NCBI RefSeq assembly: GCF_001748225.1
Contig: NZ_BDFE01000007.1
Coordinates: 1 to 64,000 of the forward strand
Source: Desulfoplanes formicivorans
GTDB taxonomy: Bacteria; Desulfobacterota; Desulfovibrionia; Desulfovibrionales; Desulfomicrobiaceae
Reading direction: 5' to 3'
DNA: 64,000 nt
A program made the position numbers and the translations under genes. The notes beneath the pieces were generated by a model. It made no database searches and was not told where the DNA came from. It was given only the letters and a program-made list of their open reading frames with translations. Positions within the stretch are counted from its first letter, which is position 1. Each line of letters opens with the position of its first letter. Below are positions 46,393-55,863 of the stretch, in pieces.

Positions 46393-48147
46393 CTATCTGA
46401 CCCGACCTTCACGCCAGGCCTGAAGGAGCTTGTCATAATCCACGGTTTCTCCCCGTGGTTTTTCGTTGGCCAGTTTGGCCTTGGGGGCGCCGGGCTGGCT
46501 CAGCCAGTATGCAGCGCTTTTGCGGGGATTGAGCTTGGGTCCGCACTCCCCCTGGACCTGGGCACGTTCCAGACGCGCAAGCACCTTATCCATGCTCGCA
46601 GCCAGGTTATCCATGGCCTCCTGAGGCGTCACCTCGCCCGACAGGGTTTCCCCGATGTTCTGCCACCAGAGCTGGGCCAATTTGGGATAATCCGGAATAT
46701 TGGTTCCCGTGGGGGTCCAGGCCACCCGGGCCGGGCTGCGATAAAATTCCACCAGACCACCCAGTTTGGGGGCTTCCCTGGTCATGGCCTCGGTCATCAG
46801 GTCGGATTCCCGGATGGGAGTCAGTCCCACAAGAGTCTTTTTCAAAGAGGTTGTCTTGGCTACGCAAAACTGGGCGTACAGCCAGGCGGCCTTCATGCGG
46901 GCCTCAGGCGTTGACTTGAGAAAGGTCCAGGAACCACAGTCCTGATATCCCAGTTTCATGCCTTCTTCCCAGTACGGACCATGGGGAGAGGGTGCCATGC
47001 GCCACTTGGGCAGTCCCTTTTCATCCACAACGGGAATCCCGGGCTTGACCATGTCCGCGGTAAACGCGGTGTACCAGAAGATCTGCTGGGCCACGTTCCC
47101 CTGGGAAGGAACCGGACCGGACTCGTAAAAGGTCATGCCCAGCGCCTCGGGCGGGGCGTACTTCTGGAGCCACTGCATGTACTTGGTCAGGGAATAGACT
47201 GCAGCCGGACCATTGGCAGCCCCTCCGCGCTCAACACTGGTTCCAACGGGACGACAGCCGTCAACACGCATGCCCCATTCGTCAACAGGCTTGCCATTGG
47301 GCAACCCCTTGTCCCCGGCACCCGCCATGGACAGCCAGGCGTCAGTGAATCGCCATCCCAGATCAGGACTCTTTTTGCCGTAATCCATGTGCCCGTAAAC
47401 GCGCACGCCATCAATGGTCTTGACCTTGTCGGTAAAGAATTCGGCAATGTCTTCATAGGCGGACCAGTTGACCGGTACGCCCAGCTCGTATCCGTAGATC
47501 TCCTTGAATTTCTTTTTCAGATCAGGACGCTGAAACCAGTCATAGCGGAACCAGTACAGATTGGCGAACTGCTGGTCAGGAAGCTGGTACAGCTTGCCGT
47601 CAGGACCCGTGGTAAAGGACTTGCCGATGAAATCATCAAGATCAAGGGTGGGCAGGGTCACATCCTTGCCCTTGCCCACCATGAAATCCGACAGGGGAAG
47701 CACGAAACCGTAACGCATGTGGGTCCCGATGAGATCGGAATCGTTGATGTATCCATCGTAGATATTCTTGCCCGACTGCATCTGGGTCTGGATTTTCTCG
47801 ATAACGTCACCTTCTCCAATCAGATCATGGGTGACATTGATCCCGGTAATCTCGGCAAAGGCCTTGGCCAGGACCTTGGACTCGTACTCGTGAGTGGTAA
47901 TGGTTTCCGAAACAACCTTGATGTCCATGCCCCGGAAGGGCTTGGATGCCTGAATGAACCATTCCATTTCCTTCATCTGTTCGGCCTTGGTCAGACTGGA
48001 CGGCTGGAATTCCTGGTCCACCCATTTTTTGGCAGCGGCCACATACGGATCATCAGCGGCCATCCCGACACCGGCCATCCCCGCAAGGGCGATACAGGTC
48101 AGGACAACCGCCATGGGGTACAGCCATTTCGACAGGTTTGACTTCAT
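46393..48147 (-). CDS. glpV: Glycerol ABC transporter substrate-binding protein GlpV-like (584 aa)
   Basis: Periplasmic binding protein of a carbohydrate-type (CUT1) importer. Signal peptide MKSNLSKWLYPMAVVLTCIA with cleavage near GMA-ADD. GGAGGAG precedes the ATG; the longer frame to 48513 is a shadow over glpU. The order S-T-P-Q-U-V on the same strand equals the rhizobial glycerol importer operon, and glpA, glpB and glpK are adjacent, so the ligand is most likely glycerol. Confidence 0.85.
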   Translation of the reverse strand: MKSNLSKWLYPMAVVLTCIALAGMAGVGMAADDPYVAAAKKWVDQEFQPSSLTKAEQMKEMEWFIQASKPFRGMDIKVVSETITTHEYESKVLAKAFAEITGINVTHDLIGEGDVIEKIQTQMQSGKNIYDGYINDSDLIGTHMRYGFVLPLSDFMVGKGKDVTLPTLDLDDFIGKSFTTGPDGKLYQLPDQQFANLYWFRYDWFQRPDLKKKFKEIYGYELGVPVNWSAYEDIAEFFTDKVKTIDGVRVYGHMDYGKKSPDLGWRFTDAWLSMAGAGDKGLPNGKPVDEWGMRVDGCRPVGTSVERGGAANGPAAVYSLTKYMQWLQKYAPPEALGMTFYESGPVPSQGNVAQQIFWYTAFTADMVKPGIPVVDEKGLPKWRMAPSPHGPYWEEGMKLGYQDCGSWTFLKSTPEARMKAAWLYAQFCVAKTTSLKKTLVGLTPIRESDLMTEAMTREAPKLGGLVEFYRSPARVAWTPTGTNIPDYPKLAQLWWQNIGETLSGEVTPQEAMDNLAASMDKVLARLERAQVQGECGPKLNPRKSAAYWLSQPGAPKAKLANEKPRGETVDYDKLLQAWREGRVR

Positions 48148-48245
48148 GCTCTCCTCCATTGGTAAAATGTTCAGATGCAACGTCAACACCTCTGACACGG
48201 TATGCAACCGTCTGTTTGCCAAAGCAGCCGGGGAAACAGATTCTG

Positions 48246-48524
48246 TTATCCCTTCCAGATGACCAACCCGAGAAAACAGACGGAGATGAGCGTGGCCATG
48301 TACAGGGGAGCGGATGCCAGCCCGATCCAGGCCAGATGGATGTAGGCACTTCCCAGAAGACCGATGAACAGCCGGTCCCCCCGGGTGGTGACCATGGGCA
48401 AAAAACCCTTGCGCGGCACCGTGGGGCACAACACCTGCCAAAAAGTCATGGTCACGAGTATCAAACCTATACAGACGAAAAACCAGGCCGTTACCGGCGT
48501 CCAGGCCATCCATTGCATGTTCAT
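48246..48524 (-). CDS. glpU: Small membrane protein DUF2160, GlpU-like (92 aa)
   Basis: Two or three hydrophobic segments; sequence MQWMAWTPVTAWFFVCIGLI with TRGDRLFIGLLGSAYIHL is the DUF2160 pattern seen only with glycerol ABC importers. Role unknown but conserved in the operon. Separated by about 100 bases from glpV and 150 from glpQ. Confidence 0.8.
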   Translation of the reverse strand: MNMQWMAWTPVTAWFFVCIGLILVTMTFWQVLCPTVPRKGFLPMVTTRGDRLFIGLLGSAYIHLAWIGLASAPLYMATLISVCFLGLVIWKG

Positions 48525-48673
48525 GGTCACCACCCCCAAATCATTTCATTCACATCACCCGTTAAACCGATCAACACCCCCAACACAATCGACCGTGTAT
48601 GTGGGTCAAAACGTACCCAGATACGAAGCGCAAGGGATTTTGAAACCGCAGTGCATACCTGCGTTTCCAGATA

Positions 48674-49477
48674 CTATACCCGCCCCATGGCAAACCCCTT
48701 GGCCATGTAATTGCGCACGAACCAGATGACGATGGTTCCCGGAATCAGGGTCAACACGGCTGCAGCGGCCAGTCCGCCCCAGTCCATGCCCGAAGCGCTG
48801 ATGGTCCGGGTCATGATGGCGGCAATGGGCTTGGCATTGACCGTGGTCAACGTCCTTGCAAGAAGCAGTTCAACCCAGCTGAACATGAAGCAGAAGAACG
48901 CGGTCACCCCGATGCCCGCCTTGATCAGGGGGATGAATATGGTCAGGAAAAACCGGCCAAACCCGTACCCGTCAATGAACGCGGTCTCGTCGATCTCGCG
49001 GGGCACCCCGGACATGAATCCTTCCAGGATCCACACGGCCAGGGGCACGTTGAACAGACAATGGGCCAGGGCCACGGCAATGTGGGTATCAAACAGGCCG
49101 ACCGTCTGGTAAAACTGGAAAAAAGGCAGCAAAAACACGGCAGGAGGAGACATCCTGTTGGTCAGCAGCCAGAAGAACATGTGCTTGTCCCCGACAAACG
49201 AGTATCTGGAAAACCCGTAGGCCGCGGGCAGGGCCACGGAAAGGGAGATGACCGTGTTCATGACCACGTACTTGATGGAATTGACATACCCCATGTACCA
49301 GGAAGGATCGGTAAAGATCATGGCATAGTTGGCCAGGGTGAAATGCTCGGGGATCAGATTGAAGGCCCCGAGAATTTCGTCGGTGGTCTTGAAGGACATG
49401 TTCAGCAGCCAGTACAGGGGCAACACCAGGAACACGAGATAGGTCGTCAGGGCTACAAGTTTCACATTGATTTTCAT
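48674..49477 (-). CDS. glpQ: Glycerol ABC transporter permease GlpQ-like (267 aa)
   Basis: MalG-type inner-membrane permease with six hydrophobic segments; the ATPase-contact EAA loop reads EIDETAFIDGYGFGRFFLTIFIPLI. The start ATGA overlaps the glpP stop. Confidence 0.87.
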   Translation of the reverse strand: MKINVKLVALTTYLVFLVLPLYWLLNMSFKTTDEILGAFNLIPEHFTLANYAMIFTDPSWYMGYVNSIKYVVMNTVISLSVALPAAYGFSRYSFVGDKHMFFWLLTNRMSPPAVFLLPFFQFYQTVGLFDTHIAVALAHCLFNVPLAVWILEGFMSGVPREIDETAFIDGYGFGRFFLTIFIPLIKAGIGVTAFFCFMFSWVELLLARTLTTVNAKPIAAIMTRTISASGMDWGGLAAAAVLTLIPGTIVIWFVRNYMAKGFAMGRV

Positions 49478-50346
49478 TGTGCATCTCCCTGTCCCATATG
49501 CATCATGGCCGTATAGAACACGAAACAAAACAGCAGGATGATCAAAAAGTACATCAGGGAAAAGGCCGCGGCCGGGCCGATATCAAACTGGCCCAGGGCC
49601 ATCTTGGTCAGGTACTGGCTGAGAAAGGTGGTGGAATTGCCCGGGCCACCGCCGGTGAGCACAAAGGGTTCGGTGTAGATCATGAAGCTGTCCATGAACC
49701 GCAGGAGCACGGCAATGAGCAGGACCCCTCGCAGCTTGGGAAGCTGGATATACCGGAATACCGCCCACTTGGATGCACCATCAATACGAGCGGCCTGGTA
49801 ATAGGCCTCGGGAATGGCCTGCAGCCCGGCATAGCAAAGAAGAATGACAAGGGGGGTCCAGTGCCAGACCTCCATGACCACCACGGTGAGCCAGCTGTCC
49901 AGGGCGTCGGCCGTGAAATTGTAATCAATACCCAGCCAGTTCAAAAACACCCCGGCCAGGCCGATATCCGGGCGGGCAAACACCACCCAGGTGGTTCCCA
50001 CCACGTTCCACGGGATGAGCAGGGGCAGGGCCAGGACCACCAGGCAGAAGGAAGCACCCCACCCCTTTTTGGGCAGGGTCAGGGAAATACCGATCCCGAG
50101 AACCAGCTCGATCCCCAAAACGGTAAAGGAAAAAATGATCTGCCTGAGCAAGGCCTCGTGCAGCCGGCTGTTATGAAGCATTTCCCTGTACCATTCCGTG
50201 CCCACGAAATAGGCCTGCCCGGGTCCGAAGATGTCCTGAACCGAATAGTTGACCACGGTCATGAGAGGAATGATGGCACTGAAGGCCACAACGGCAAAGA
50301 CCGGCAGAATCAGGAACCAGGCCTTGTTGCTTTCCCATTTGGTCAT
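49474..50346 (-). CDS. glpP: Glycerol ABC transporter permease GlpP-like (290 aa)
   Basis: MalF-type permease with six hydrophobic segments; the EAA loop is EAYYQAARIDGASKWAVFRYIQLP. Start overlaps glpT by four bases (ATGA). Confidence 0.87.
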   Translation of the reverse strand: MTKWESNKAWFLILPVFAVVAFSAIIPLMTVVNYSVQDIFGPGQAYFVGTEWYREMLHNSRLHEALLRQIIFSFTVLGIELVLGIGISLTLPKKGWGASFCLVVLALPLLIPWNVVGTTWVVFARPDIGLAGVFLNWLGIDYNFTADALDSWLTVVVMEVWHWTPLVILLCYAGLQAIPEAYYQAARIDGASKWAVFRYIQLPKLRGVLLIAVLLRFMDSFMIYTEPFVLTGGGPGNSTTFLSQYLTKMALGQFDIGPAAAFSLMYFLIILLFCFVFYTAMMHMGQGDAQ

Positions 50347-51449
50347 GAACCCACCTCCACGTCTATGAGCTTGTCATCACAAAAGAGCTTGGTCTTGTCA
50401 GGGGGAAAACAGATCCAGCAATCCGCGCCCACGGGAGGAACATGGGCCCCTTCAACACGCCGTGACTTGAGCATGTCCGCACCCGCCTCAAGGGTGACGA
50501 TCCTGCTGCTGCCCTCGTCTTCCATGCTCACGACCCGGGCCTTGATTCCGTTGTCGCAGGGGGCGGATGCAAGATCGAGATACAGGGGCCGGATGCCCAG
50601 CTGCAGGGTCCCCTTCAACCCCCTGGCCCTTGCGGCCAGAGGAGCGGGAAGGGTCAGAGAACCTGCCGAAACAACGGCCCTGTCGCCTTCCACCCTGCAG
50701 TCCACAAAATTCATGCCCGGACTTCCAATGAAATAGCCCACAAAGGTATGAGCCGGATTCTCGAAAAGCTCCTCAGGGGTGCCGATCTGAACCAGCCGGC
50801 CATCGTACATGAGGACGACCTTTTCGGCAAAGGTCATGGCCTCGGTCTGATCGTGGGTCACATAGATGAGGGTCAGGCCGAACTGCTTGTGGATCTCCTT
50901 GAGTTTACGCCGCAACTGCCATTTGAGATGGGGGTCAATAACCGTAAGGGGTTCGTCAAACAGGATGGCCGCCACGTCGTCGCGCACCAGCCCCCGCCCA
51001 AGGGAAATCTTCTGCTTGGCGTCAGCAGCCAGACCACTGGCCCGTTTGTGCAAAAAGGGCGTCAGATCAAGGGCATCGGCGATTTCGTGAACCCGCCTGG
51101 TAATGAAGGGACGATCCTTGCCCCGGTTTTTCAGGGGGAACGCCAGGTTATCAAACACGGTCATGGTGTCGTACAACACCGGGAACTGAAAAACCTGGGC
51201 AATGTTCCGCTTTTCCGGGGGAAGTCCGGTCACATCCCTCCCATCGTACAGGATCCGCCCCTGGCTGGGAGTAAGCAGCCCGGAAATGAGATTGAGCATG
51301 GTGGTCTTGCCGCATCCCGAAGCGCCGAGCAGGGCATAGGCCCCGCCATCCTCCCAGACGGTGTTGACCTCCTTGATGGCGTAATCCTCGGGTCCGGCCG
51401 GGTTGTCCCGGTAACTGTGGGCAATGGAATCGAGCTTGATCTGGGCCAT
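50343..51449 (-). CDS. glpT: Glycerol ABC transporter ATPase GlpT-like (368 aa)
   Basis: Walker A GASGCGKTT, degenerate signature region (ADAKQKISLGRGLV replaces the usual LSGGQ), Walker B AILFDEPLTVID, H-loop TLIYVTHDQTEAM, and a C-terminal TOBE domain. One of two non-identical ATPases, as in the rhizobial glycerol system. GAGGATTCC before the ATG. Confidence 0.87.
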   Translation of the reverse strand: MAQIKLDSIAHSYRDNPAGPEDYAIKEVNTVWEDGGAYALLGASGCGKTTMLNLISGLLTPSQGRILYDGRDVTGLPPEKRNIAQVFQFPVLYDTMTVFDNLAFPLKNRGKDRPFITRRVHEIADALDLTPFLHKRASGLAADAKQKISLGRGLVRDDVAAILFDEPLTVIDPHLKWQLRRKLKEIHKQFGLTLIYVTHDQTEAMTFAEKVVLMYDGRLVQIGTPEELFENPAHTFVGYFIGSPGMNFVDCRVEGDRAVVSAGSLTLPAPLAARARGLKGTLQLGIRPLYLDLASAPCDNGIKARVVSMEDEGSSRIVTLEAGADMLKSRRVEGAHVPPVGADCWICFPPDKTKLFCDDKLIDVEVGS

Positions 51450-51467
51450 GGAATCCTCTGGGAGCCT

Positions 51468-52544
51468 CTAGTGTTCCGGGGAAAGAACCAGCTTCCCCTG
51501 TTCATCAAAAACATAAAAATATTGGGGCCTGACATACACGCATATATTTTCGCCCACCCCCCGGGAATGAACGCCCTGGGCCTGCATGACCAAGGACCGA
51601 TTGCGGTAATGAAAATGCAGGAAGGTCTCTGAGCCATTGATTTCGCTCAGTTCCACCCGGGAACATATTTTCACGTCCTGTTGGGAATGGGGATGCAGGC
51701 TGAAATGATGCGGCCGGATGCCGAACTGGTAAACGCCCGGAGCCAGCCCTTTGAGATGTCCGGTCAGGGGAAAATCGATATTGATGCGCAGATGGGCGGT
51801 GGTTCCATTGACCTCGGCCCGGACAAAATTGATGGGGGGATCACTGAACACCTCAGCCACCTGCATGGTCGCAGGATGACGATAGATCGTTGATGTGGGA
51901 CCGACCTGCAGGACACGTCCTTCGTGCATGATAACGACATTCCCCCCCAGCATGAGGGCCTCGGAAGGCTCGGTGGTCGTGTACACCACAATGGACTCGC
52001 GCTGAGCAAAAATGCGCAGCAGTTCGTCCCGCAATTCCTCCCGCAACTTGTAGTCCAGATTCACCAGGGGTTCATCCAGGAGCAGAAGCCGGGTATCCTT
52101 GGCCAGGGCACGGGCGATGGCCGTACGCTGCTGCTGCCCCCCGCTGAGTTCCTCGGGAAGACGATGAAGCAGGGGGGTCAGGTGGAGCATGTCGGCAATG
52201 GCCCGGACCCGCTCATCGATCTGGGCTCTGCTCATGGAGGTATTCTTCAGGGGGGAAGCGATATTTTTGTAAATGTTCAGGGAGGGATAATTGATGAATT
52301 GCTGGTAGACCATGCCCACGTCGCGCTTGCGCACCGACACCCCGGTGACATCCTGACCATCCATGATCACCTTGCCCGAGGAGGGTTTGTCCAGGCCGGC
52401 CATGATCCGCAGCAGGGAGGTTTTGCCAGCCAGTGTTCGCCCCAGGATCACGTATCTGGAGCCTGACTCAAGGGTCAGATCAATGTCCTTGAGATGCATC
52501 TCCCCTGCCACGAATTTATCAACCTTGGCCAGCTCAAGTCCCAT
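51468..52544 (-). CDS. glpS: Glycerol ABC transporter ATPase GlpS-like (358 aa)
   Basis: Walker A GRTLAGKTS, signature ELSGGQQQRTAIARAL, Walker B LLLLDEPLVNLD, and an H-loop region reading VYTTTEPSEAL where the His is replaced (TTEP instead of THD). First gene of the importer operon; GAGGT precedes the ATG. Confidence 0.87.
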   Translation of the reverse strand: MGLELAKVDKFVAGEMHLKDIDLTLESGSRYVILGRTLAGKTSLLRIMAGLDKPSSGKVIMDGQDVTGVSVRKRDVGMVYQQFINYPSLNIYKNIASPLKNTSMSRAQIDERVRAIADMLHLTPLLHRLPEELSGGQQQRTAIARALAKDTRLLLLDEPLVNLDYKLREELRDELLRIFAQRESIVVYTTTEPSEALMLGGNVVIMHEGRVLQVGPTSTIYRHPATMQVAEVFSDPPINFVRAEVNGTTAHLRINIDFPLTGHLKGLAPGVYQFGIRPHHFSLHPHSQQDVKICSRVELSEINGSETFLHFHYRNRSLVMQAQGVHSRGVGENICVYVRPQYFYVFDEQGKLVLSPEH

Positions 52545-52984
52545 GCATACCTCGCTGTTCTGCGGACAGTGGAATCGGATGTGACGTATACATTTCGGTA
52601 GCATTGCCTGACGGATAAATCAATGGGGGTGATGAAAATCTTCTGCATATTCTCCCGAGGTAATCCACCAGACGCCCCCAAGGCTTGCAGCCAGGCATCA
52701 AAGAACATGCAAAAAAAATCTCCACAAATCCAAAGTGTTTTGCTACCAGTCACGCAGTGGCAAAAAAATCCGTGACGCGCCAAAGCCCCTGCCGCACGCA
52801 TCAATCATGTTCCACGCCAACCGTTGCATGACAGGCATGGCATAAGATTTTGCCAGCGTTGCGTGTCGGGAGGTCTCCGGGACCCTGTGCTTTGTCATGG
52901 CCCGGTCATTGCCTGCCGACGACCAGTCCTTGCCAGGTATGTTTATGTCCAGGACAGTTGTCTCACCTCCAACCCCCATTACCC
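52545..52984. promoter_or_regulatory. Divergent control region of glpSTPQUV and glpAB
   Basis: 440 bases without a supported gene; promoters for both directions should lie here. A GTCACG (52749-52754)/CGTGAC (52771-52776) inverted repeat is one operator candidate. A TGGCAT-N-TTGC sequence at 52838-52853 resembles sigma-54 but has one base too many. Confidence 0.45.
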
Positions 52985-54559
52985 ATGCCCATCCAAACCC
53001 AGGTACTGATCATCGGTGGTGGCGCCACGGGAACCGGTCTGGCCCGGGACCTTTCCCTGCGGGGCGTTTCCTGCCTTGTGGTCGAAAAACAGGACATCAA
53101 TGCAGGCGCTTCCGGCGGCAATCACGGTTTGCTCCATAGTGGAGCACGGTATGTGGCCGCGGACCGTGAAGCCGCCATGGAGTGTCGGGAAGAAGGAGAG
53201 ATCCTCAAAAACATGGCTCCCCAATGCATTGAGAACACGGGCGGACTCTTCGTGGCCGTGGCCGGGGACGACGAAAACTATGTGGCCCGTTTTCCCCACA
53301 TGTGCCGCAAGTGCCATATTCCCTGCACCGAAATCACTCCGGACCAGGCCCGGGAATGGGAACCCTGTCTGTCCAAGGATATCATTGCGGCCTTTGAGGT
53401 GGAAGACGGGGCCATTGATCCGTTCATGCTCTCCCTGGACAATCTGGCCCACGCCATGTCCCTGGGCTGCAAGGTCATCCGCAACGCCCGGGTCACCGGA
53501 TTTGACATCTCCAGCCAGGCCATCCGCCGGGTGTGCCTCACCAACGAAACCACCGGAAAAGAGTTTCACATTGAGGCCGAGATGGTGGTCAATGCGGCCG
53601 GGGCCTGGGCCGGAACCATTGCGGCCATGGCCGGAGCCGAAATCCATATTCTCTATTCCAAAGGCAGCCTTCTGGTCACTCAGGACCGGCTGGCCAAACG
53701 GGTCATCAACCGCCTGCGCAAGGCCTCTGATGCGGACATCCTGGTGCCCGGAGGCACGGTTTCCGTACTTGGAACCACCTCGGTCCGCATTGATGATCCC
53801 GACATGTACCGACCGACCATCGAGGAAACCGACAGGATGATCGACAATGCCACGGCCATGATTCCCGTGCTGGAAACAACCCGGTACATCAGGGCCTATG
53901 CCGGTGTCCGGCCTCTGGTCTTTACGGGGAAAGGCGCGGACGGCCGGAGCCTGAGCAGGGGATTTTCCCTCATTGATCACCAGGAAAACGGTGTGGACAA
54001 TTTCGTATCCATCACAGGGGGCAAACTGACCACCTACCGGCTCATGGCCGAGAAAACAGCCGACATGGTCTGCCGGAAACTCGGCATCACCACGCCCTGC
54101 GCCACACGAACCACCCCCCTTCCCGCATCCAGCCGGGGACACTGGACAGAACCGGGATACGCTCCCAGATCATGGATCAGGCACAAGGCCGACAATGATC
54201 TGATTCTATGTGAATGCGAGATGGTCTCCCGCCAGGGAATCGACCAGATCATCAGCAACATGGACACCATGCGCGGCAGGTCCATGCTCACGGCCATGGG
54301 ACTGCGCAGCCGGGTGGGCAAGGGCCCCTGCCAGGGAGGGTTCTGCGGTCTGCGCATCACCGGCCACCTGTATGACCAGGGACACGTCACGGGCAACCGG
54401 GGAATCAGGGAACTGACCCATTTCATCGAGGGCCGCTGGAAGGGGTTTGCCCCCATTCTCTGGGATCTTCCCCTGATGCAGGCCGAACTGCAGGAGGCCT
54501 TGTACTGCGGCATGCTCGACCTTGAGCTTCAGGCAAAAGAACAGGACAGGGACCAATGA
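52985..54559 (+). CDS. glpA: Anaerobic glycerol-3-phosphate dehydrogenase subunit A (524 aa)
   Basis: FAD enzyme oxidising glycerol-3-phosphate to dihydroxyacetone phosphate. N-terminal FAD loop LIIGGGATGTGLARDLSLRG and G3P-oxidase region GASGGNHGLLHSGARYV. The C-terminal BFD-type [2Fe-2S] domain (CECEMVSRQ ... GKGPCQGGFCGLR) distinguishes anaerobic GlpA from aerobic GlpD. Start at MPIQTQVLI has no strong ribosome binding site. Stop overlaps glpB. Confidence 0.93.
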   Translation: MPIQTQVLIIGGGATGTGLARDLSLRGVSCLVVEKQDINAGASGGNHGLLHSGARYVAADREAAMECREEGEILKNMAPQCIENTGGLFVAVAGDDENYVARFPHMCRKCHIPCTEITPDQAREWEPCLSKDIIAAFEVEDGAIDPFMLSLDNLAHAMSLGCKVIRNARVTGFDISSQAIRRVCLTNETTGKEFHIEAEMVVNAAGAWAGTIAAMAGAEIHILYSKGSLLVTQDRLAKRVINRLRKASDADILVPGGTVSVLGTTSVRIDDPDMYRPTIEETDRMIDNATAMIPVLETTRYIRAYAGVRPLVFTGKGADGRSLSRGFSLIDHQENGVDNFVSITGGKLTTYRLMAEKTADMVCRKLGITTPCATRTTPLPASSRGHWTEPGYAPRSWIRHKADNDLILCECEMVSRQGIDQIISNMDTMRGRSMLTAMGLRSRVGKGPCQGGFCGLRITGHLYDQGHVTGNRGIRELTHFIEGRWKGFAPILWDLPLMQAELQEALYCGMLDLELQAKEQDRDQ

Positions 54560-55863
54560 TCAAGGACACGCAGACCTGTGACCTCATGGTTATGGGCTCG
54601 GGATTTGCCGGTATGGCCGCGGCCCTGTTCGCGGCCAATCGGGGACTGAAGGTGGCCCTGTGCGGGTCCACCGGGGGCATTGATTTCAGCACCGGGCTTA
54701 TTGATCTCATGGGGGTCCACCCCGTGGAAAAGGGGGTCTACTGGGACGACCCCTGGGCAGCGCGCCAGGCACTCATTGAAGATATGCCCACCCATCCCTA
54801 CGCACGGGTGAGTCACGAGCATACCCGCCAGGCCATTGAGGAATTCTGCCATTTCCTGGCCCAACAGGGCCTGCCCTACACGGGTCGCGCAGAAACCAAT
54901 GTCCGGATTCTCACTCCTCTGGGCACGGTCAAGCCGACCCACAAGGTTCCTGTATCAGCCTGGCAGGGAGTCCTGGCCCTGGAAGCCAAGGCGCCCACAT
55001 TGATTGTGGATTTTGACGGTCTCAAGGGATTCAGCGGCAGGCAGATGGTGGAAAACCAGGGCACGAACTGGCCCGGGCTGCGCACGGCCACCATCGAATT
55101 TCCCGGATGCGCCGGGGAACTCTACCCTGAACATCTGGCGTGGATGATGAATGATGCCGCCCTGCGTGAACAATTGGCCAAACGGATTCTCGCCCTGGGC
55201 CATGACACCAGGTACATCGGTTTTCCGGCCATTCTGGGCCTTACCGAACCCACACGCATCATCCAACATCTCCAGGCGCTCACCGGAAAAACCATTTTTG
55301 AGATTCCCACCCTGCCCCCTTCCATTGCAGGCACTAGGCTGCGTCAGGCCTTTGACCGGGGTCTGCCTGCCAAAAACGTGTGCACCTTTTCCCAGAAAAT
55401 GGCCCTTGATGCGCACGTTCCTGCAGGTCCCAACGAGCCCTTTGTCTTTCACCTGGGCAAATCGCGACCGGAAATCACGGTGCAGGCCCGTTTTGCCCTC
55501 CTGGCCACCGGCCGTTTCCTGGGCAAGGGACTGAAGGCCGACCGGACAACGGTCCGGGAAACGGTATTTGACCTCCCGGTCACCCAGCCCGGTCCCCGAA
55601 CAGCCTGGCACAACCAGACCTTTTTGCACCCCCAGGGCCACCCCATCAACCGGTGCGGCCTGGAAACCGATGCAGCCATGCATCCCACCGACAGCTCTGC
55701 CCGGCCCATTCACCCGCGTCTTTTTGCTGCAGGAGCCATCCTGGCTCACCACGACTGGATGCGCATGAAATGCGGGGCCGGTCTGGCCCTGGCTACGGCC
55801 TTTCAGGCGGTGGCCCATATCTGCGAGCACAACAAGGCACAAGGAAACCCATGGATTTCCTGA
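54556..55863 (+). CDS. glpB: Anaerobic glycerol-3-phosphate dehydrogenase subunit B (435 aa)
   Basis: Flavoprotein partner of GlpA; FMN/FAD loop VMGSGFAGMAAALFAANRG, STGGIDFSTGLIDLMGV, and a C-terminal CGLETDAA / LFAAGAILAHHDWMRMKCGAG pattern typical of GlpB. ATGA overlap with glpA; overlaps the next gene by 13 bases. Confidence 0.92.
   Translation: MIKDTQTCDLMVMGSGFAGMAAALFAANRGLKVALCGSTGGIDFSTGLIDLMGVHPVEKGVYWDDPWAARQALIEDMPTHPYARVSHEHTRQAIEEFCHFLAQQGLPYTGRAETNVRILTPLGTVKPTHKVPVSAWQGVLALEAKAPTLIVDFDGLKGFSGRQMVENQGTNWPGLRTATIEFPGCAGELYPEHLAWMMNDAALREQLAKRILALGHDTRYIGFPAILGLTEPTRIIQHLQALTGKTIFEIPTLPPSIAGTRLRQAFDRGLPAKNVCTFSQKMALDAHVPAGPNEPFVFHLGKSRPEITVQARFALLATGRFLGKGLKADRTTVRETVFDLPVTQPGPRTAWHNQTFLHPQGHPINRCGLETDAAMHPTDSSARPIHPRLFAAGAILAHHDWMRMKCGAGLALATAFQAVAHICEHNKAQGNPWIS

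Noticed and set aside
52838-52853. Sigma-54-like TGGCAT...TTGC upstream of glpA
   Set aside because: The spacing between GG and GC is one base too long for a functional -24/-12 promoter.
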